In this document: in pieces, positions 1 through 6,639 of the stretch | Layout: every line of letters begins with the position of its first letter | Numbering within the stretch: position 1 is the first letter of the stretch | Assembly (NCBI GenBank): GCA_023422975.1 | Contig: JAFAGF010000251.1 | Span: forward strand, 1-7,574 | DNA from: Pseudomonadota bacterium | GTDB taxonomy: Bacteria > Pseudomonadota > Gammaproteobacteria > Burkholderiales > Burkholderiaceae_C | Direction: 5' to 3' | Length of the DNA stretch: 7,574 nucleotides | Made by a program: the position numbers and the translations under genes | Notes under the pieces: generated by a model | Told to the model about the DNA's origin: nothing | What the model saw: only the letters and a program-made list of their open reading frames with translations | Database searches by the model: none

Positions 1-6
1 CACCCC

Positions 7-46
7 AAAAACAAAACCCGCTGACTGCACAAGCAGAAAGCGGGTT
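7..46 (-). terminator. Intrinsic terminator after fabF
   Basis: Read on the minus strand, an 8-bp stem (39-46 pairing with 15-22) is extended through a 2x2 internal loop by a 4-bp inner stem (33-36 with 25-28) closed by a 4-nt loop. It runs directly into a U-rich tract made by the A-rich plus-strand bases 7-16. It lies about 45 nt beyond the fabF stop codon. This is the standard layout of a Rho-independent terminator and marks the end of the minus-strand fab cluster. The rest of the first 91 bases contains only the hairpin at 57-82. Confidence 0.85.
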
Positions 47-56
47 GGCCACCATA

Positions 57-82
57 CAAGAAGGAAAGTAGCTTCCTTCTTG
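57..82 (-). other. Perfect 10-bp hairpin just after the fabF stop
   Basis: Bases 57-66 and 73-82 are exact reverse complements, giving a 10-bp stem with a 6-nt loop that begins 9 nt after the fabF stop codon on the minus strand. No U-tract follows it, so it is not itself a convincing intrinsic terminator. It may protect the 3' end of the mRNA or help the true terminator at 7-46; that role is inference. Confidence 0.6.
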
Positions 83-91
83 GGTCATGGT

Positions 92-1336
92 TTAGATGCG
101 CTTGAAAATCAGCGATCCATTGGTACCACCGAAACCAAAGTTGTTCTTCAGTGCGATATCGATCTTGGCATCACGCGCCACATTGGCACAGTAGTCCAGA
201 TCGCAATCAGGATCTTGGTTCAGCAAATTGATGGTCGGAGGGATTTTCTGGTCATGGATAGCCATCACCGTGAACACACTCTCAATACCGCCCGCACCGC
301 CCAGCAAGTGACCTGTCATGGACTTGGTAGAGCTCACCACCGTCTTGTAGGCCGCATCGCCCAGCGCTGCCTTGATAGCATTGCTTTCGTTCTTGTCACC
401 CAGCGGGGTGGAAGTCCCGTGCGCGTTCAGATAGTTGATCTGATCGGGGTTCACACCCGCGTTGCGCATGGCATTCAACATGGCGCGGCGGGGGCCATCC
501 ATATTGGGGGCGGTCATGTGCCCTGCATCGGCACTCATGCCGTAGCCGCCCAGCTCTGCATAAATCTTGGCGCCACGTGCCTTGGCATGCTCGTACTCTT
601 CCAGCACCAACACACCCGCACCTTCGCCCAGCACAAAGCCGTCGCGATCTTTGTCCCAAGGGCGTGAAGCAGCCTTGGGATCATCATTGCGCGTGGACAA
701 CGCACGCATGGCAGCAAAACCACCGATACCCAATGGGGATACGGTCGATTCTGCACCACCGGCGACGACGATATCTGCGTCACCGTATTCAATCATGCGC
801 CCTGCTTCACCGATGCAGTGCAAGCCGGTGGTACAAGCGGTCACTACCGAGAGGTTGGGACCCTTGAATCCATGGCGCATGGATACGTGTCCAGCCACCA
901 TATTGATGATGGAGGCAGGCACGAAAAATGGAGTAATGCGGCGAGGGCCGCGATTCGACAGTTCGATCTGGGTGTTCTCGATCAGGGGCAAGCCCCCGAT
1001 ACCGGACCCGATCACGCAACCGATGCGAGTAGCTAAGTCATCCGACAAGGCCTCGCCCGTAGGCAGGCCTGCGTCTTTGACCGCTTGTTCCGCTGCCGCA
1101 ATGCCATAGTGAATGAAGGTGTCCATAGAGCGCGCATCTTTGGCGCTCATGTAATCCTCCACGTTGAATCCCTTGACCTCCCCTGCAATCTGGCAGGAAA
1201 AGTTCGAGGCATCAAACTTGGTGATGCGGTCAATGCCGGACTGACCGGCCAAAAGATTGGCCCAGGAATCGGCCACCGTGTTACCCACGGGGCTGATACA
1301 TCCCAGGCCGGTCACGACAACGCGACGACGGCTCAT
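92..1336 (-). CDS. fabF: 3-oxoacyl-[acyl-carrier-protein] synthase II (KAS II)
   Basis: FabF condenses malonyl-ACP with acyl-ACP in the elongation step of cytosolic type II fatty acid synthesis. In the family it is also responsible for extending C16:1 to C18:1. The 414-residue protein has the usual length and a complete thiolase fold. The nucleophile is Cys168 in VTACTTG. The catalytic histidines are His306 in NAHGTSTP and His343 in [10 protein letters not shown], with Lys338 in STKSMTGH. The C-terminal glycine-rich FGFGGTNGS loop covers about 400-408. The segment [18 protein letters not shown] (about 225-241) closely resembles E. coli FabF. The start is preceded by an AAGG ribosome-binding site (1346-1349) 9 nt upstream. 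It is the last gene of the cluster, 47 bp after acpP. FabB is the alternative family member, but context and motifs favour FabF. Confidence 0.97.
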   Translation of the reverse strand: MSRRRVVVTGLGCISPVGNTVADSWANLLAGQSGIDRITKFDASNFSCQIAGEVKGFNVEDYMSAKDARSMDTFIHYGIAAAEQAVKDAGLPTGEALSDDLATRIGCVIGSGIGGLPLIENTQIELSNRGPRRITPFFVPASIINMVAGHVSMRHGFKGPNLSVVTACTTGLHCIGEAGRMIEYGDADIVVAGGAESTVSPLGIGGFAAMRALSTRNDDPKAASRPWDKDRDGFVLGEGAGVLVLEEYEHAKARGAKIYAELGGYGMSADAGHMTAPNMDGPRRAMLNAMRNAGVNPDQINYLNAHGTSTPLGDKNESNAIKAALGDAAYKTVVSSTKSMTGHLLGGAGGIESVFTVMAIHDQKIPPTINLLNQDPDCDLDYCANVARDAKIDIALKNNFGFGGTNGSLIFKRI

Positions 1337-1348
1337 GCGTTCAAACCT

Positions 1349-1372
1349 TATTTTTATCGCTTCGGTGCGCTA
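1349..1372 (-). other. Small hairpin in the acpP-fabF gap
   Basis: The 47-bp gap between acpP and fabF contains an imperfect stem-loop. On the minus strand it has an outer 3-bp UUA/UAA pairing, one G-A mismatch, then a CGC/GCG stem closing a 6-nt loop. It ends next to the fabF ribosome-binding site. No U-tract follows, so it is more likely a processing or stability element that separates acpP and fabF mRNA levels than a terminator. It is weak on its own. Confidence 0.3.
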
Positions 1373-1383
1373 AGACTTAAAAA

Positions 1384-1662
<279 letters not shown>

Positions 1663-1687
<25 letters not shown>

Positions 1688-1713
1688 TCGGCCTGCCGTC
1701 GCGAGGAAACGGC
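1663..1713 (-). repeat. 8-bp inverted repeat beside the acpP -10 box
   Basis: GCCGTTTC at 1663-1670 and its exact reverse complement GAAACGGC at 1706-1713 are separated by 35 bp. The left arm touches the candidate acpP -10 hexamer at 1657-1662, and the arms lie 43 bp apart start to start, about four helical turns. The element could be a split protein-binding site over the -35 region, or in RNA a long stem-loop after the fabG stop. Neither reading is proven by the sequence. Confidence 0.5.
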
Positions 1714-1728
1714 ATAACTTTCGTTAAT

Positions 1729-2466
1729 TTACATGTACATGCCACCATTGACATGCAATTCGTGACCGGTAATGTAACCAGCCCCTTCCGAAGCCAAGAA
1801 GGCCACGGCATTGGCGATGTCAGACGGCTTACCCAGATCACCCATGGGGATCTGCGCAGACAATGCTTTTTTCTGCTCTTCCGGCAAAACTGCTGTCATA
1901 TCTGTAGCAATAAAGCCAGGAGCCACACAGTTTACGGTAATACCGCGGCTACCCAATTCGCGAGCCAGTGCACGACTCATGCCCGCAACGCCGGCCTTGG
2001 CCGCAGCGTAGTTGGCCTGCCCGGCATTGCCCATGGCACCCACCACGCTGGTGACACTGATGATGCGCCCAAAACGCTGCTTCATCATCGGGCGAATAGC
2101 CGCACGGCTGAGTCGGAAAACGGCCTGCAAATTGGTGTCAATCACGGCCGACCAGTCATCGTCCTTCATGCGCATGGCCAAGGTGTCCTTGGTAATACCG
2201 GCATTGTTCACCAGCACATGCAAGCCGCCTTCGGTCTTGATGATCTCGTCCATCAAGGCATCCACGCCTGCAGCGTCGTTCACGTTCAGGTTCACGCCGC
2301 GGCCACCCTTGGCAGCCAGGGTTTCACCAATGCGTGCAGCGCCTGCGTCGGTCGTGGCCGTACCGATGACGGTATAGCCACGCTCTGCCAGTTCCAGGGC
2401 AATCGCAGCACCAATGCCACGCGATGCGCCAGTCACCAGCGCTACTTGTTTCTTTTGTTCGGTCAT
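1729..2466 (-). CDS. fabG: 3-oxoacyl-[acyl-carrier-protein] reductase
   Basis: FabG is the NADPH-dependent ketoreductase that turns 3-oxoacyl-ACP into 3-hydroxyacyl-ACP in each elongation cycle. The 245-residue protein is a full-length short-chain dehydrogenase. It has the cofactor glycine motif TGASRGIG (12-19), NNAG (87-90), and the catalytic set Asn112, Ser140, Tyr153 and Lys157 (YAAAK). The Arg16 position favours NADPH. The PGFIATDM segment (183-190) and the C-terminal GHELHVNGGMYM are FabG signatures that separate it from other short-chain dehydrogenases. Its start codon overlaps the fabD stop in an ATGA (2463-2466), implying translational coupling. No strong ribosome-binding site precedes it. 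Confidence 0.97.
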   Translation of the reverse strand: MTEQKKQVALVTGASRGIGAAIALELAERGYTVIGTATTDAGAARIGETLAAKGGRGVNLNVNDAAGVDALMDEIIKTEGGLHVLVNNAGITKDTLAMRMKDDDWSAVIDTNLQAVFRLSRAAIRPMMKQRFGRIISVTSVVGAMGNAGQANYAAAKAGVAGMSRALARELGSRGITVNCVAPGFIATDMTAVLPEEQKKALSAQIPMGDLGKPSDIANAVAFLASEGAGYITGHELHVNGGMYM

Positions 2467-3407
2467 GCGAGCAATTCTTTCACTTCGGCCAAGGTGGCAG
2501 GGTCATACAAGGGCGCACCCACCAAGTCTGCATCGATGCGCTTGGTCATACCAGCCAGCACCTTGCCAGGGCCGCACTCTACCAAATGTGTGATGCCACG
2601 GGCTTTCATGACCTGCACGCATTCCACCCAGCGCACAGGGCCAAAGGCTTGACGGTACAGGGCATCACGAATAGCTGCAGCATCGGTTTGCACGGTGACA
2701 TCGATGTTGTTGATCACAGGAATCTGGGGCATGCCGAGCTCCAACGCATCCAGCGCCGCCTTGAGCTTTTCAGCAGCAGGCTTCATCAAGCTGGAGTGGA
2801 AAGGCGCAGACACGGGCAAAGGCAGGGCACGCTTGGCACCCGCTTCCTTGACGGCCGCGCTGGCAGCTTCTACCGCCGCCTTGGAGCCCGCGATCACTGT
2901 TTGACCAGGGTCATTAAAGTTCACGGCTTCCACCACTTCCGCGCCACCCAACTGGGCAGTCACGGCAGCGCAGACTTCCTTGACCTTGTCGGCGGGCAAA
3001 CCCAGTACCGCAGCCATGGCACCTGTACCCACGGGCACCGCTTCTTGCATGGCTGCTGCACGCAGACGCACCAGCGGTGCAGCCTGGGCCAGCGTCAACA
3101 CACCTGCAGCGACCAGCGCCGAATATTCACCCAGCGAATGGCCTGCCACTGCAGCGGGCATTGCACCGCCTTCTGCCAGCCACACGCGCCACGCAGCCAC
3201 ACCAGCCACCAGCATCACAGGCTGGGTGTTGGTGGTCAGCGCCAAATCTTCCTTGGGGCCGTTTTTGATCAGCGCACCAATGTCTTCCCCCAAAGCTTCC
3301 GAGGCTTCTTGCAGGGTTTGGGCCACCACGGGGTGGTCACCCCATGCGTCCAACATCCCGACAGACTGGGAACCCTGTCCGGGGAAGACAAATGCGAATT
3401 GCTTCAT
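2463..3407 (-). CDS. fabD: Malonyl-CoA:ACP transacylase
   Basis: FabD transfers malonate from malonyl-CoA to holo-ACP, supplying the extender unit for FabH and FabF. The 314-residue protein has the usual family length. The N-terminal FPGQGSQ motif (8-14) supplies the oxyanion-hole Gln11. The nucleophile is Ser91 in GHSLGE (89-94), Arg116 lies at the malonate carboxylate position, and His204 in APFHS is the catalytic base. ECGPGKVLAGM (277-287) is the conserved C-terminal motif. The gene follows fabH by 61 bp and ends by overlapping the fabG start by 4 bp. The ribosome-binding site is weak (GAGTGA about 9 nt upstream). Confidence 0.97.
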   Translation of the reverse strand: MKQFAFVFPGQGSQSVGMLDAWGDHPVVAQTLQEASEALGEDIGALIKNGPKEDLALTTNTQPVMLVAGVAAWRVWLAEGGAMPAAVAGHSLGEYSALVAAGVLTLAQAAPLVRLRAAAMQEAVPVGTGAMAAVLGLPADKVKEVCAAVTAQLGGAEVVEAVNFNDPGQTVIAGSKAAVEAASAAVKEAGAKRALPLPVSAPFHSSLMKPAAEKLKAALDALELGMPQIPVINNIDVTVQTDAAAIRDALYRQAFGPVRWVECVQVMKARGITHLVECGPGKVLAGMTKRIDADLVGAPLYDPATLAEVKELLA

Positions 3408-3434
3408 ATGACGGTCACTCGTTATTAGTAAAAA

Positions 3435-3462
3435 CAGGCTCTAGCGCTTACACAGCAAGCGC
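3435..3462 (-). other. Hairpin plus U-run in the fabH-fabD gap
   Basis: In the 61-bp gap, 3457-3462 pairs with 3444-3449 (6 bp, 7-nt loop). On the minus strand a run of five T follows after about 10 nt. The distance between stem and T-run is too long for a strong intrinsic terminator, so this may be a weak attenuator, a pause or processing site, or chance. Confidence 0.3.
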
Positions 3463-3468
3463 CAATAG

Positions 3469-4446
3469 CTACATATTCAGGAGAACAGCACCCCAGGTGA
3501 AGCCACCACCCACACCTTCCAACATGACAGTCTGCCCGGGTTGGATCTGGCCGCTGCGCACACCATGGTCCAGCGCCAGGGGAATGGAGGCCGCTGAGGT
3601 ATTGCCATGCTGATCGACGGTCACAATGACCTTGTCCATCGGCAGTTTGAGCTTGCGCGCCGTGCTTTGCATGATGCGGATATTGGCCTGGTGCGGCACC
3701 AGCCAGTCGATGTCTGCCTCGGTTTTACCCGCTTTTTCCAGCACTGCGTGCGCGGCTTTCTCCAGCACGCCCACGGCCATCTTGAAGACCGCCTGACCAT
3801 CCATGGTCAGCAAGGGCGAACCCAAAACTTCGCCACCCGAGACATTACCGGGCACGCACAGAATGTCGACGTGCTTGCCATCGGCATGCAAGTCACACGC
3901 CAAAATGCCGGGTTCCTCAGATGCTTCCAGCACCACAGCGCCCGCACCATCACCGAACAACACGCAGGTCGTGCGGTCGTTGAAATTCAAAATGCGGCTG
4001 AACACTTCCGCACCCACCACCAAGGCACGCCGTGCGGCGCCCGAGCGAATCATGGAATCCGCCACGGTCAAGGCATAGACAAAACCGCTGCACACGGCCT
4101 GCACATCAAATGCAGGGCAGCCGTTGGCACCCAACTTGTTTTGCAAGATACAGGCAGTCGACGGGAAAACCATGTCAGGGGTCGACGTGGCCACAATGAT
4201 CAGATCAATGTCCTGCGCGGTAATGCCTGCGGCTTCGATGGCTTTGCGCGAAGCTTCCAGCGCCAAATCGCTGCTGCAGGTTTGCGCATCCGCAAAATGG
4301 CGCGCCTGAATGCCCGTGCGCTCCACGATCCATTCGTTCGAAGTCTCGATACCGCGCTCCGCCAGCTGAGCGGCCAAGTCATCGTTCGTCAGTCGGCGCT
4401 CAGGCAGATAGCTGCCCGTGCCGGTAATGCGTGCATAGCGTGTCAT
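3469..4446 (-). CDS. fabH: 3-oxoacyl-[acyl-carrier-protein] synthase III (KAS III)
   Basis: FabH starts fatty acid synthesis by condensing acetyl-CoA (or another short acyl-CoA) with malonyl-ACP. The 325-residue protein is full length for the family. The nucleophile is Cys119 in VQAVCSGF. His252 in PHQAN (251-255) and Asn282 in GNTSAA complete the Cys-His-Asn triad that distinguishes KAS III from the Cys-His-His enzymes FabB and FabF. The C-terminal [11 protein letters not shown] motif (310-320) is typical. It starts 6 bp after the plsX stop, with only a weak GAG-type ribosome-binding site overlapping the end of plsX, so coupled translation is likely. The gap to fabD is 61 bp. Substrate preference (straight or branched primers) cannot be read safely from sequence. 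Confidence 0.97.
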   Translation of the reverse strand: MTRYARITGTGSYLPERRLTNDDLAAQLAERGIETSNEWIVERTGIQARHFADAQTCSSDLALEASRKAIEAAGITAQDIDLIIVATSTPDMVFPSTACILQNKLGANGCPAFDVQAVCSGFVYALTVADSMIRSGAARRALVVGAEVFSRILNFNDRTTCVLFGDGAGAVVLEASEEPGILACDLHADGKHVDILCVPGNVSGGEVLGSPLLTMDGQAVFKMAVGVLEKAAHAVLEKAGKTEADIDWLVPHQANIRIMQSTARKLKLPMDKVIVTVDQHGNTSAASIPLALDHGVRSGQIQPGQTVMLEGVGGGFTWGAVLLNM

Positions 4447-4452
4447 GTAGTC

Positions 4453-5502
4453 TCAAGCTGCTCCGGTGCCACTGCTCGAAGTCCCCGCAGCTTCCAACAC
4501 AGAAGCAGCTTGGGCGACCCGACCCTGCACACGGTCAAGAAGGTTATTGCGGGCTGCATCATAAGCGCGGTTGAGCGCATGTTCGTAACCAGATGGGTCA
4601 GCAGAGCCGTGACTTTTGAAGACCAGTCCACGCAAGCCCAGCAACGCTGCGCCGTTGTAACGGCGGTGGTCCATGCGCTTCATCAGCGCTTTGAGCACGG
4701 GATAAGCAACGATGGCAGCAAATTTCGTGAAGATGTTGCGTTTGAACTCATTTTTCAAACCACCCACAATCATCGACGCAACGCCTTCAGAAGCCTTCAA
4801 CGCCACATTCCCTACAAAGCCGTCGCACACCACAATGTCTACGCCGCCTTTGTAAATATCGTTACCTTCTACATTGCCAATGAAGCGAATGGCATCCGAT
4901 TCACCGGCCTTGCGCAGCAACTCACCCGTGCGTTTGATGACTTCATTGCCTTTGATCGCTTCTTCGCCAATATTGAGCAAACCCACAGAAGGTTCGACAT
5001 TGGTAGCATCCAGCGCCGACACCAGCGCCGAGCCCATCACCGCAAACTGCAGCAAGTGCTCAGGCAGGCAATCCACATTGGCACCCAAGTCCAGCACAGT
5101 AGTCGCACCGCCCTGGTCGTTGGGCAGTTGGGTGGCAATGGCTGGGCGATCAATACCATCCATGGTCTTGAGTAGATAGCGCGATACCGCCATCAGCGCG
5201 CCGGTATTGCCCGCAGAGACCGCCACTTGCGCCTTGCCATCCTTGACCTGCTGGATGGCCACTCGCATGGACGAATCTTTCTTGCGACGCAGTGCCACTT
5301 CCACAGGGTCATCCATGGTGACCACTTCCGAGCACTGCACGATATCTGCACGCTCGTGGGCCTGCCATGTTGCAAAAGCCTCGGGGAGACCTACCAGCAA
5401 CAAACGGGCATCCGGGTGGGTAGAAAGAAATTGGCGGCACGCAGGAAACGTGACGCTGGGGCCATGGTCGCCCCCCATGCAATCGACTGCCAGTGTGATC
5501 AT
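4453..5502 (-). CDS. plsX: Phosphate acyltransferase PlsX
   Basis: PlsX converts acyl-ACP and phosphate to acyl-phosphate, which PlsY uses to acylate glycerol-3-phosphate, so it links fatty acid synthesis to membrane phospholipid synthesis. It is known as a peripheral membrane protein. The chosen ATG gives 349 residues and places the family signature [10 protein letters not shown] at 7-16, the normal position. Other family motifs are SAGNTGA (96-102), LDLGANVDC (137-145), LLNIGEE (175-181) and CDGFVGN (226-232). The reading frame continues upstream to a TTG at 5559, but those 19 extra residues would be coded through the terminator-like hairpin and are not family-like. The last dozen residues are a Ser/Gly/Ala-rich tail. 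The ribosome-binding site is weak (GGTAAG region). Confidence 0.96.
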   Translation of the reverse strand: MITLAVDCMGGDHGPSVTFPACRQFLSTHPDARLLLVGLPEAFATWQAHERADIVQCSEVVTMDDPVEVALRRKKDSSMRVAIQQVKDGKAQVAVSAGNTGALMAVSRYLLKTMDGIDRPAIATQLPNDQGGATTVLDLGANVDCLPEHLLQFAVMGSALVSALDATNVEPSVGLLNIGEEAIKGNEVIKRTGELLRKAGESDAIRFIGNVEGNDIYKGGVDIVVCDGFVGNVALKASEGVASMIVGGLKNEFKRNIFTKFAAIVAYPVLKALMKRMDHRRYNGAALLGLRGLVFKSHGSADPSGYEHALNRAYDAARNNLLDRVQGRVAQAASVLEAAGTSSSGTGAA

Positions 5503-5550
5503 GAATGACTTACCGGTCCGCTGCAGAACCAAGCTGGAATGAGCAGCATT

Positions 5551-5590
5551 AAAAGACAAAAGCCCGAGCTACGAGTAGCTTCGGGCCTTT
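5551..5590 (-). terminator. Intrinsic terminator-like hairpin between rpmF and plsX
   Basis: On the minus strand, 5581-5586 pairs with 5562-5567 (6 bp, GC-rich). The stem continues past a one-base bulge with 5576-5579 pairing with 5568-5571, closed by a 4-nt loop. Bases 5561 down to 5551 then give a U-rich tract interrupted by G and C. The hairpin begins 23 nt after the rpmF stop and ends about 49 nt before the plsX ATG. It should stop at least part of the rpmF transcript, so plsX depends on read-through or a promoter I could not identify. Confidence 0.75.
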
Positions 5591-5612
5591 AAACAGTTGA
5601 AGCGCTAGTAAA

Positions 5613-5795
5613 TTAGGCTTCGGACTTGTTCTTCAGCACTTGGCGGCCACGGTACACGCCGTTGGGGCTGATGTGGTGACGCAGGTGCACTTCGCCAGTA
5701 GTGGCTTCAACAGCGATACCAGGCACATTCAGTGCGTTGTGCGAACGGTGCATACCGCGCTTGGAAGGGGACTTTTTGTTTTGCTGAACAGCCAT
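5613..5795 (-). CDS. rpmF: 50S ribosomal protein L32
   Basis: L32 is a small, basic structural protein of the large ribosomal subunit. The 60-residue product begins [22 protein letters not shown], the hallmark bL32 N terminus, and contains the conserved SGE-like stretch TGEVHLRHH and the YRGRQV motif near the C terminus. It lacks the Cys-pair zinc ribbon of zinc-binding L32 forms, as in E. coli. A good AGGAG ribosome-binding site lies 5 nt upstream. The gene sits between the YceD gene and plsX, the conserved order, but here it is bounded by a terminator on each side and has its own candidate promoter, so it may be expressed as a near-monocistronic unit. Confidence 0.97.
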   Translation of the reverse strand: MAVQQNKKSPSKRGMHRSHNALNVPGIAVEATTGEVHLRHHISPNGVYRGRQVLKNKSEA

Positions 5796-5800
5796 GATGG

Positions 5801-5805
5801 CTCCT
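5801..5805 (-). promoter_or_regulatory. rpmF ribosome-binding site
   Basis: The minus-strand sequence AGGAG ends 5 nt before the rpmF ATG. It is a strong Shine-Dalgarno match that fixes the L32 start and fits a highly translated ribosomal protein gene. Confidence 0.75.
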
Positions 5806-5855
5806 GAGTCTGAAAAGGGTTGGTGAAAAACGCGATCAGCCCATTAAAGACACGA

Positions 5856-5877
5856 GGGGGTTTCGCGCGAAGCCCCC
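5856..5877 (-). other. GC-rich hairpin at the predicted 5' end of the rpmF leader
   Basis: Bases 5856-5864 and 5869-5877 form a 9-bp stem (five G-C pairs, one G-U, then A-T, A-T and C-G) with a 4-nt loop. No U-tract follows on either strand, so it is not a terminator. It lies immediately downstream of the rpmF -10 box. The predicted start falls inside one arm, so the whole stem would form only in transcripts that begin further upstream. Confidence 0.5.
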
Positions 5878-5878
5878 G

Positions 5879-5910
5879 ATTATAACGCAAACCTTCCCCA
5901 AGCTCATCAA
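5879..5910 (-). promoter_or_regulatory. Candidate rpmF promoter
   Basis: The minus strand reads TATAAT at 5884-5879, a perfect sigma-70 -10 box, followed by a G-rich discriminator (CGGGGGC). The predicted start is near 5872, giving a leader of about 77 nt before rpmF. The -35 region is weak: TTGATG at 5905-5910 is 20 bp away, longer than usual. A GC-rich discriminator next to -10 is known from stringently controlled ribosomal promoters, so growth-rate or ppGpp control is plausible but inferred. Confidence 0.55.
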
Positions 5911-5936
5911 CCACCCCAAGACTTCAAAGGGAAGCT

Positions 5937-6001
5937 GCTGCACCCATAAGGGAAGACCGTGTCTTTTCGACTGGTGCAGCGCAATTTGCACTGCCTGCAC
6001 C
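5937..6001. repeat. Three copies of a heptamer giving mutually exclusive hairpins
   Basis: CTGCACC occurs at 5938-5944 and 5995-6001, and its reverse complement GGTGCAG at 5973-5979. The middle copy can pair with either outer copy, forming alternative stem-loops. With the left copy the stem extends to 8 bp (5937-5944 with 5973-5980) and encloses a 5-bp inner hairpin (5953-5957 with 5961-5965). The block lies between the YceD-gene terminator and the rpmF promoter. It could be a protein-binding array or a relic RNA structure; no function is established. Confidence 0.45.
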
Positions 6002-6002
6002 A

Positions 6003-6027
6003 AGCAAAAACCGCCAAAAGGCGGTTT
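6003..6027 (-). terminator. Intrinsic terminator after the YceD/DUF177 gene
   Basis: On the minus strand, 6020-6027 pairs perfectly with 6008-6015 (8 bp, GC-rich core) around a 4-nt U loop, and the stem runs into a short U tract from 6010 down to 6006. It starts 21 nt after the stop codon. It separates the YceD gene from rpmF, two genes that are cotranscribed in E. coli. The opposite strand offers only a short T run, so any effect on plus-strand transcription should be weak. Confidence 0.75.
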
Positions 6028-6048
6028 ATCGCTGATCACAAACGGATA

Positions 6049-6600
6049 TCAGTCCTGGCCCGCATTTTTACGCAAGCCGGCCAAGGCTGCAAATGGATTG
6101 GCTTTATCCGTATTGGCCTGTTCAAAATCTGCATCGCTGGAAGCCATGGGCATGACTTCGGGACACTCCTCGTGCATAGGCACCAAAGGCACTTCCATCA
6201 GCAACTCATCTTCCAGCAGCCCACGCAGGTTGAAGTCTTTGCTGATGGCCAGCAAATCTTCTTCAGCCTCATCATCCATCGCCTCGGCAGTGGCTTCATC
6301 CTTCACAAAACGGAAAGAGCGATCCACCTGCAAAGCAATGTGCGCCACCCCCAGGCAGCGCTGGCAAACCATGGGCACCTGGGCATCTGCCTCCAGATGC
6401 AGCCACAGGTGACCGGGGCCACCGGTCTCTGGCACATGCTCGCCCTCTGCATACCAAGCGACGCTCATGCCTTCCACAGGGGCCTGCGCCTCTTGGGCCA
6501 AGCGCTCAAATGCAGATAAGGGATCTTGACCTTCCATCACCGCATTTGCCTTAGCAAACGCAGCCACATCAAGGTGATCCAGTGAATATTCCTTGCTCAT
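6049..6600 (-). CDS. yceD: YceD/DUF177 family protein (large ribosomal RNA accumulation protein)
   Basis: The 183-residue product matches the YceD/DUF177 family. Members are linked to accumulation of 23S-type ribosomal RNA, though the molecular activity is unknown. The conserved CxxC pair is Cys79 and Cys82 (MVCQRCL), a probable metal-binding or structural knuckle. The acidic stretch DEAEEDLL (110-117), the DELLMEVPLVPMHEEC motif (131-146) and the C-terminal NPFAALAGL (168-176) are all typical. I chose the ATG giving MSKEYSLDHL because family proteins start near this motif. An in-frame ATG at 6627 and a GTG at 6642 would extend it by 9 or 14 residues into the divergent maf gene. No clear ribosome-binding site decides between them. 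Position next to rpmF supports a role in large-subunit assembly. Confidence 0.9.
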   Translation of the reverse strand: MSKEYSLDHLDVAAFAKANAVMEGQDPLSAFERLAQEAQAPVEGMSVAWYAEGEHVPETGGPGHLWLHLEADAQVPMVCQRCLGVAHIALQVDRSFRFVKDEATAEAMDDEAEEDLLAISKDFNLRGLLEDELLMEVPLVPMHEECPEVMPMASSDADFEQANTDKANPFAALAGLRKNAGQD

Positions 6601-6615
6601 GGCGGCAGTGTAAGA

Positions 6616-6639
6616 GAATCCCAGCATGCTTGAATCCCA
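6616..6639. repeat. Direct repeats around a palindrome at the divergent starts
   Basis: GAATCCCA occurs at 6616-6623 and 6632-6639, 16 bp apart. Between them is the perfect 8-bp palindrome AGCATGCT (6623-6630), which contains the maf start codon and, on the other strand, an alternative in-frame ATG of the YceD gene. With only 25 bp between the divergent coding regions, this could be a shared operator or could be chance. Confidence 0.4.

Noticed and set aside
2424..3428. Plus-strand open frame (334 codons) opposite fabD
   Set aside because: It mirrors fabD, is very rich in His, Gln and Cys, and has no recognisable motif or ribosome-binding site.
3607..5175. Long plus-strand open frame (522 codons) opposite fabH and plsX
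   Set aside because: It runs antisense to two well-supported genes, crosses their junction, and encodes a His/Gln/Arg-rich sequence with no recognisable domain. Such frames are common opposite GC-rich genes.
5503..5559. Upstream TTG start for plsX adding 19 residues
   Set aside because: The extension would be coded out of the terminator-like hairpin region. The internal ATG places the DCMGGDHGP motif at its normal distance from the N terminus.
5729..5914. Minus-strand 61-codon frame overlapping the rpmF start
   Set aside because: It runs out of frame through the rpmF promoter, leader and the first third of rpmF; it is best explained as chance.
5836..6039. Minus-strand 67-codon frame in the yceD-rpmF gap
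   Set aside because: It starts just beyond the yceD stop and is coded straight through the terminator hairpin, the repeats and the rpmF promoter. No good ribosome-binding site or protein family was seen.
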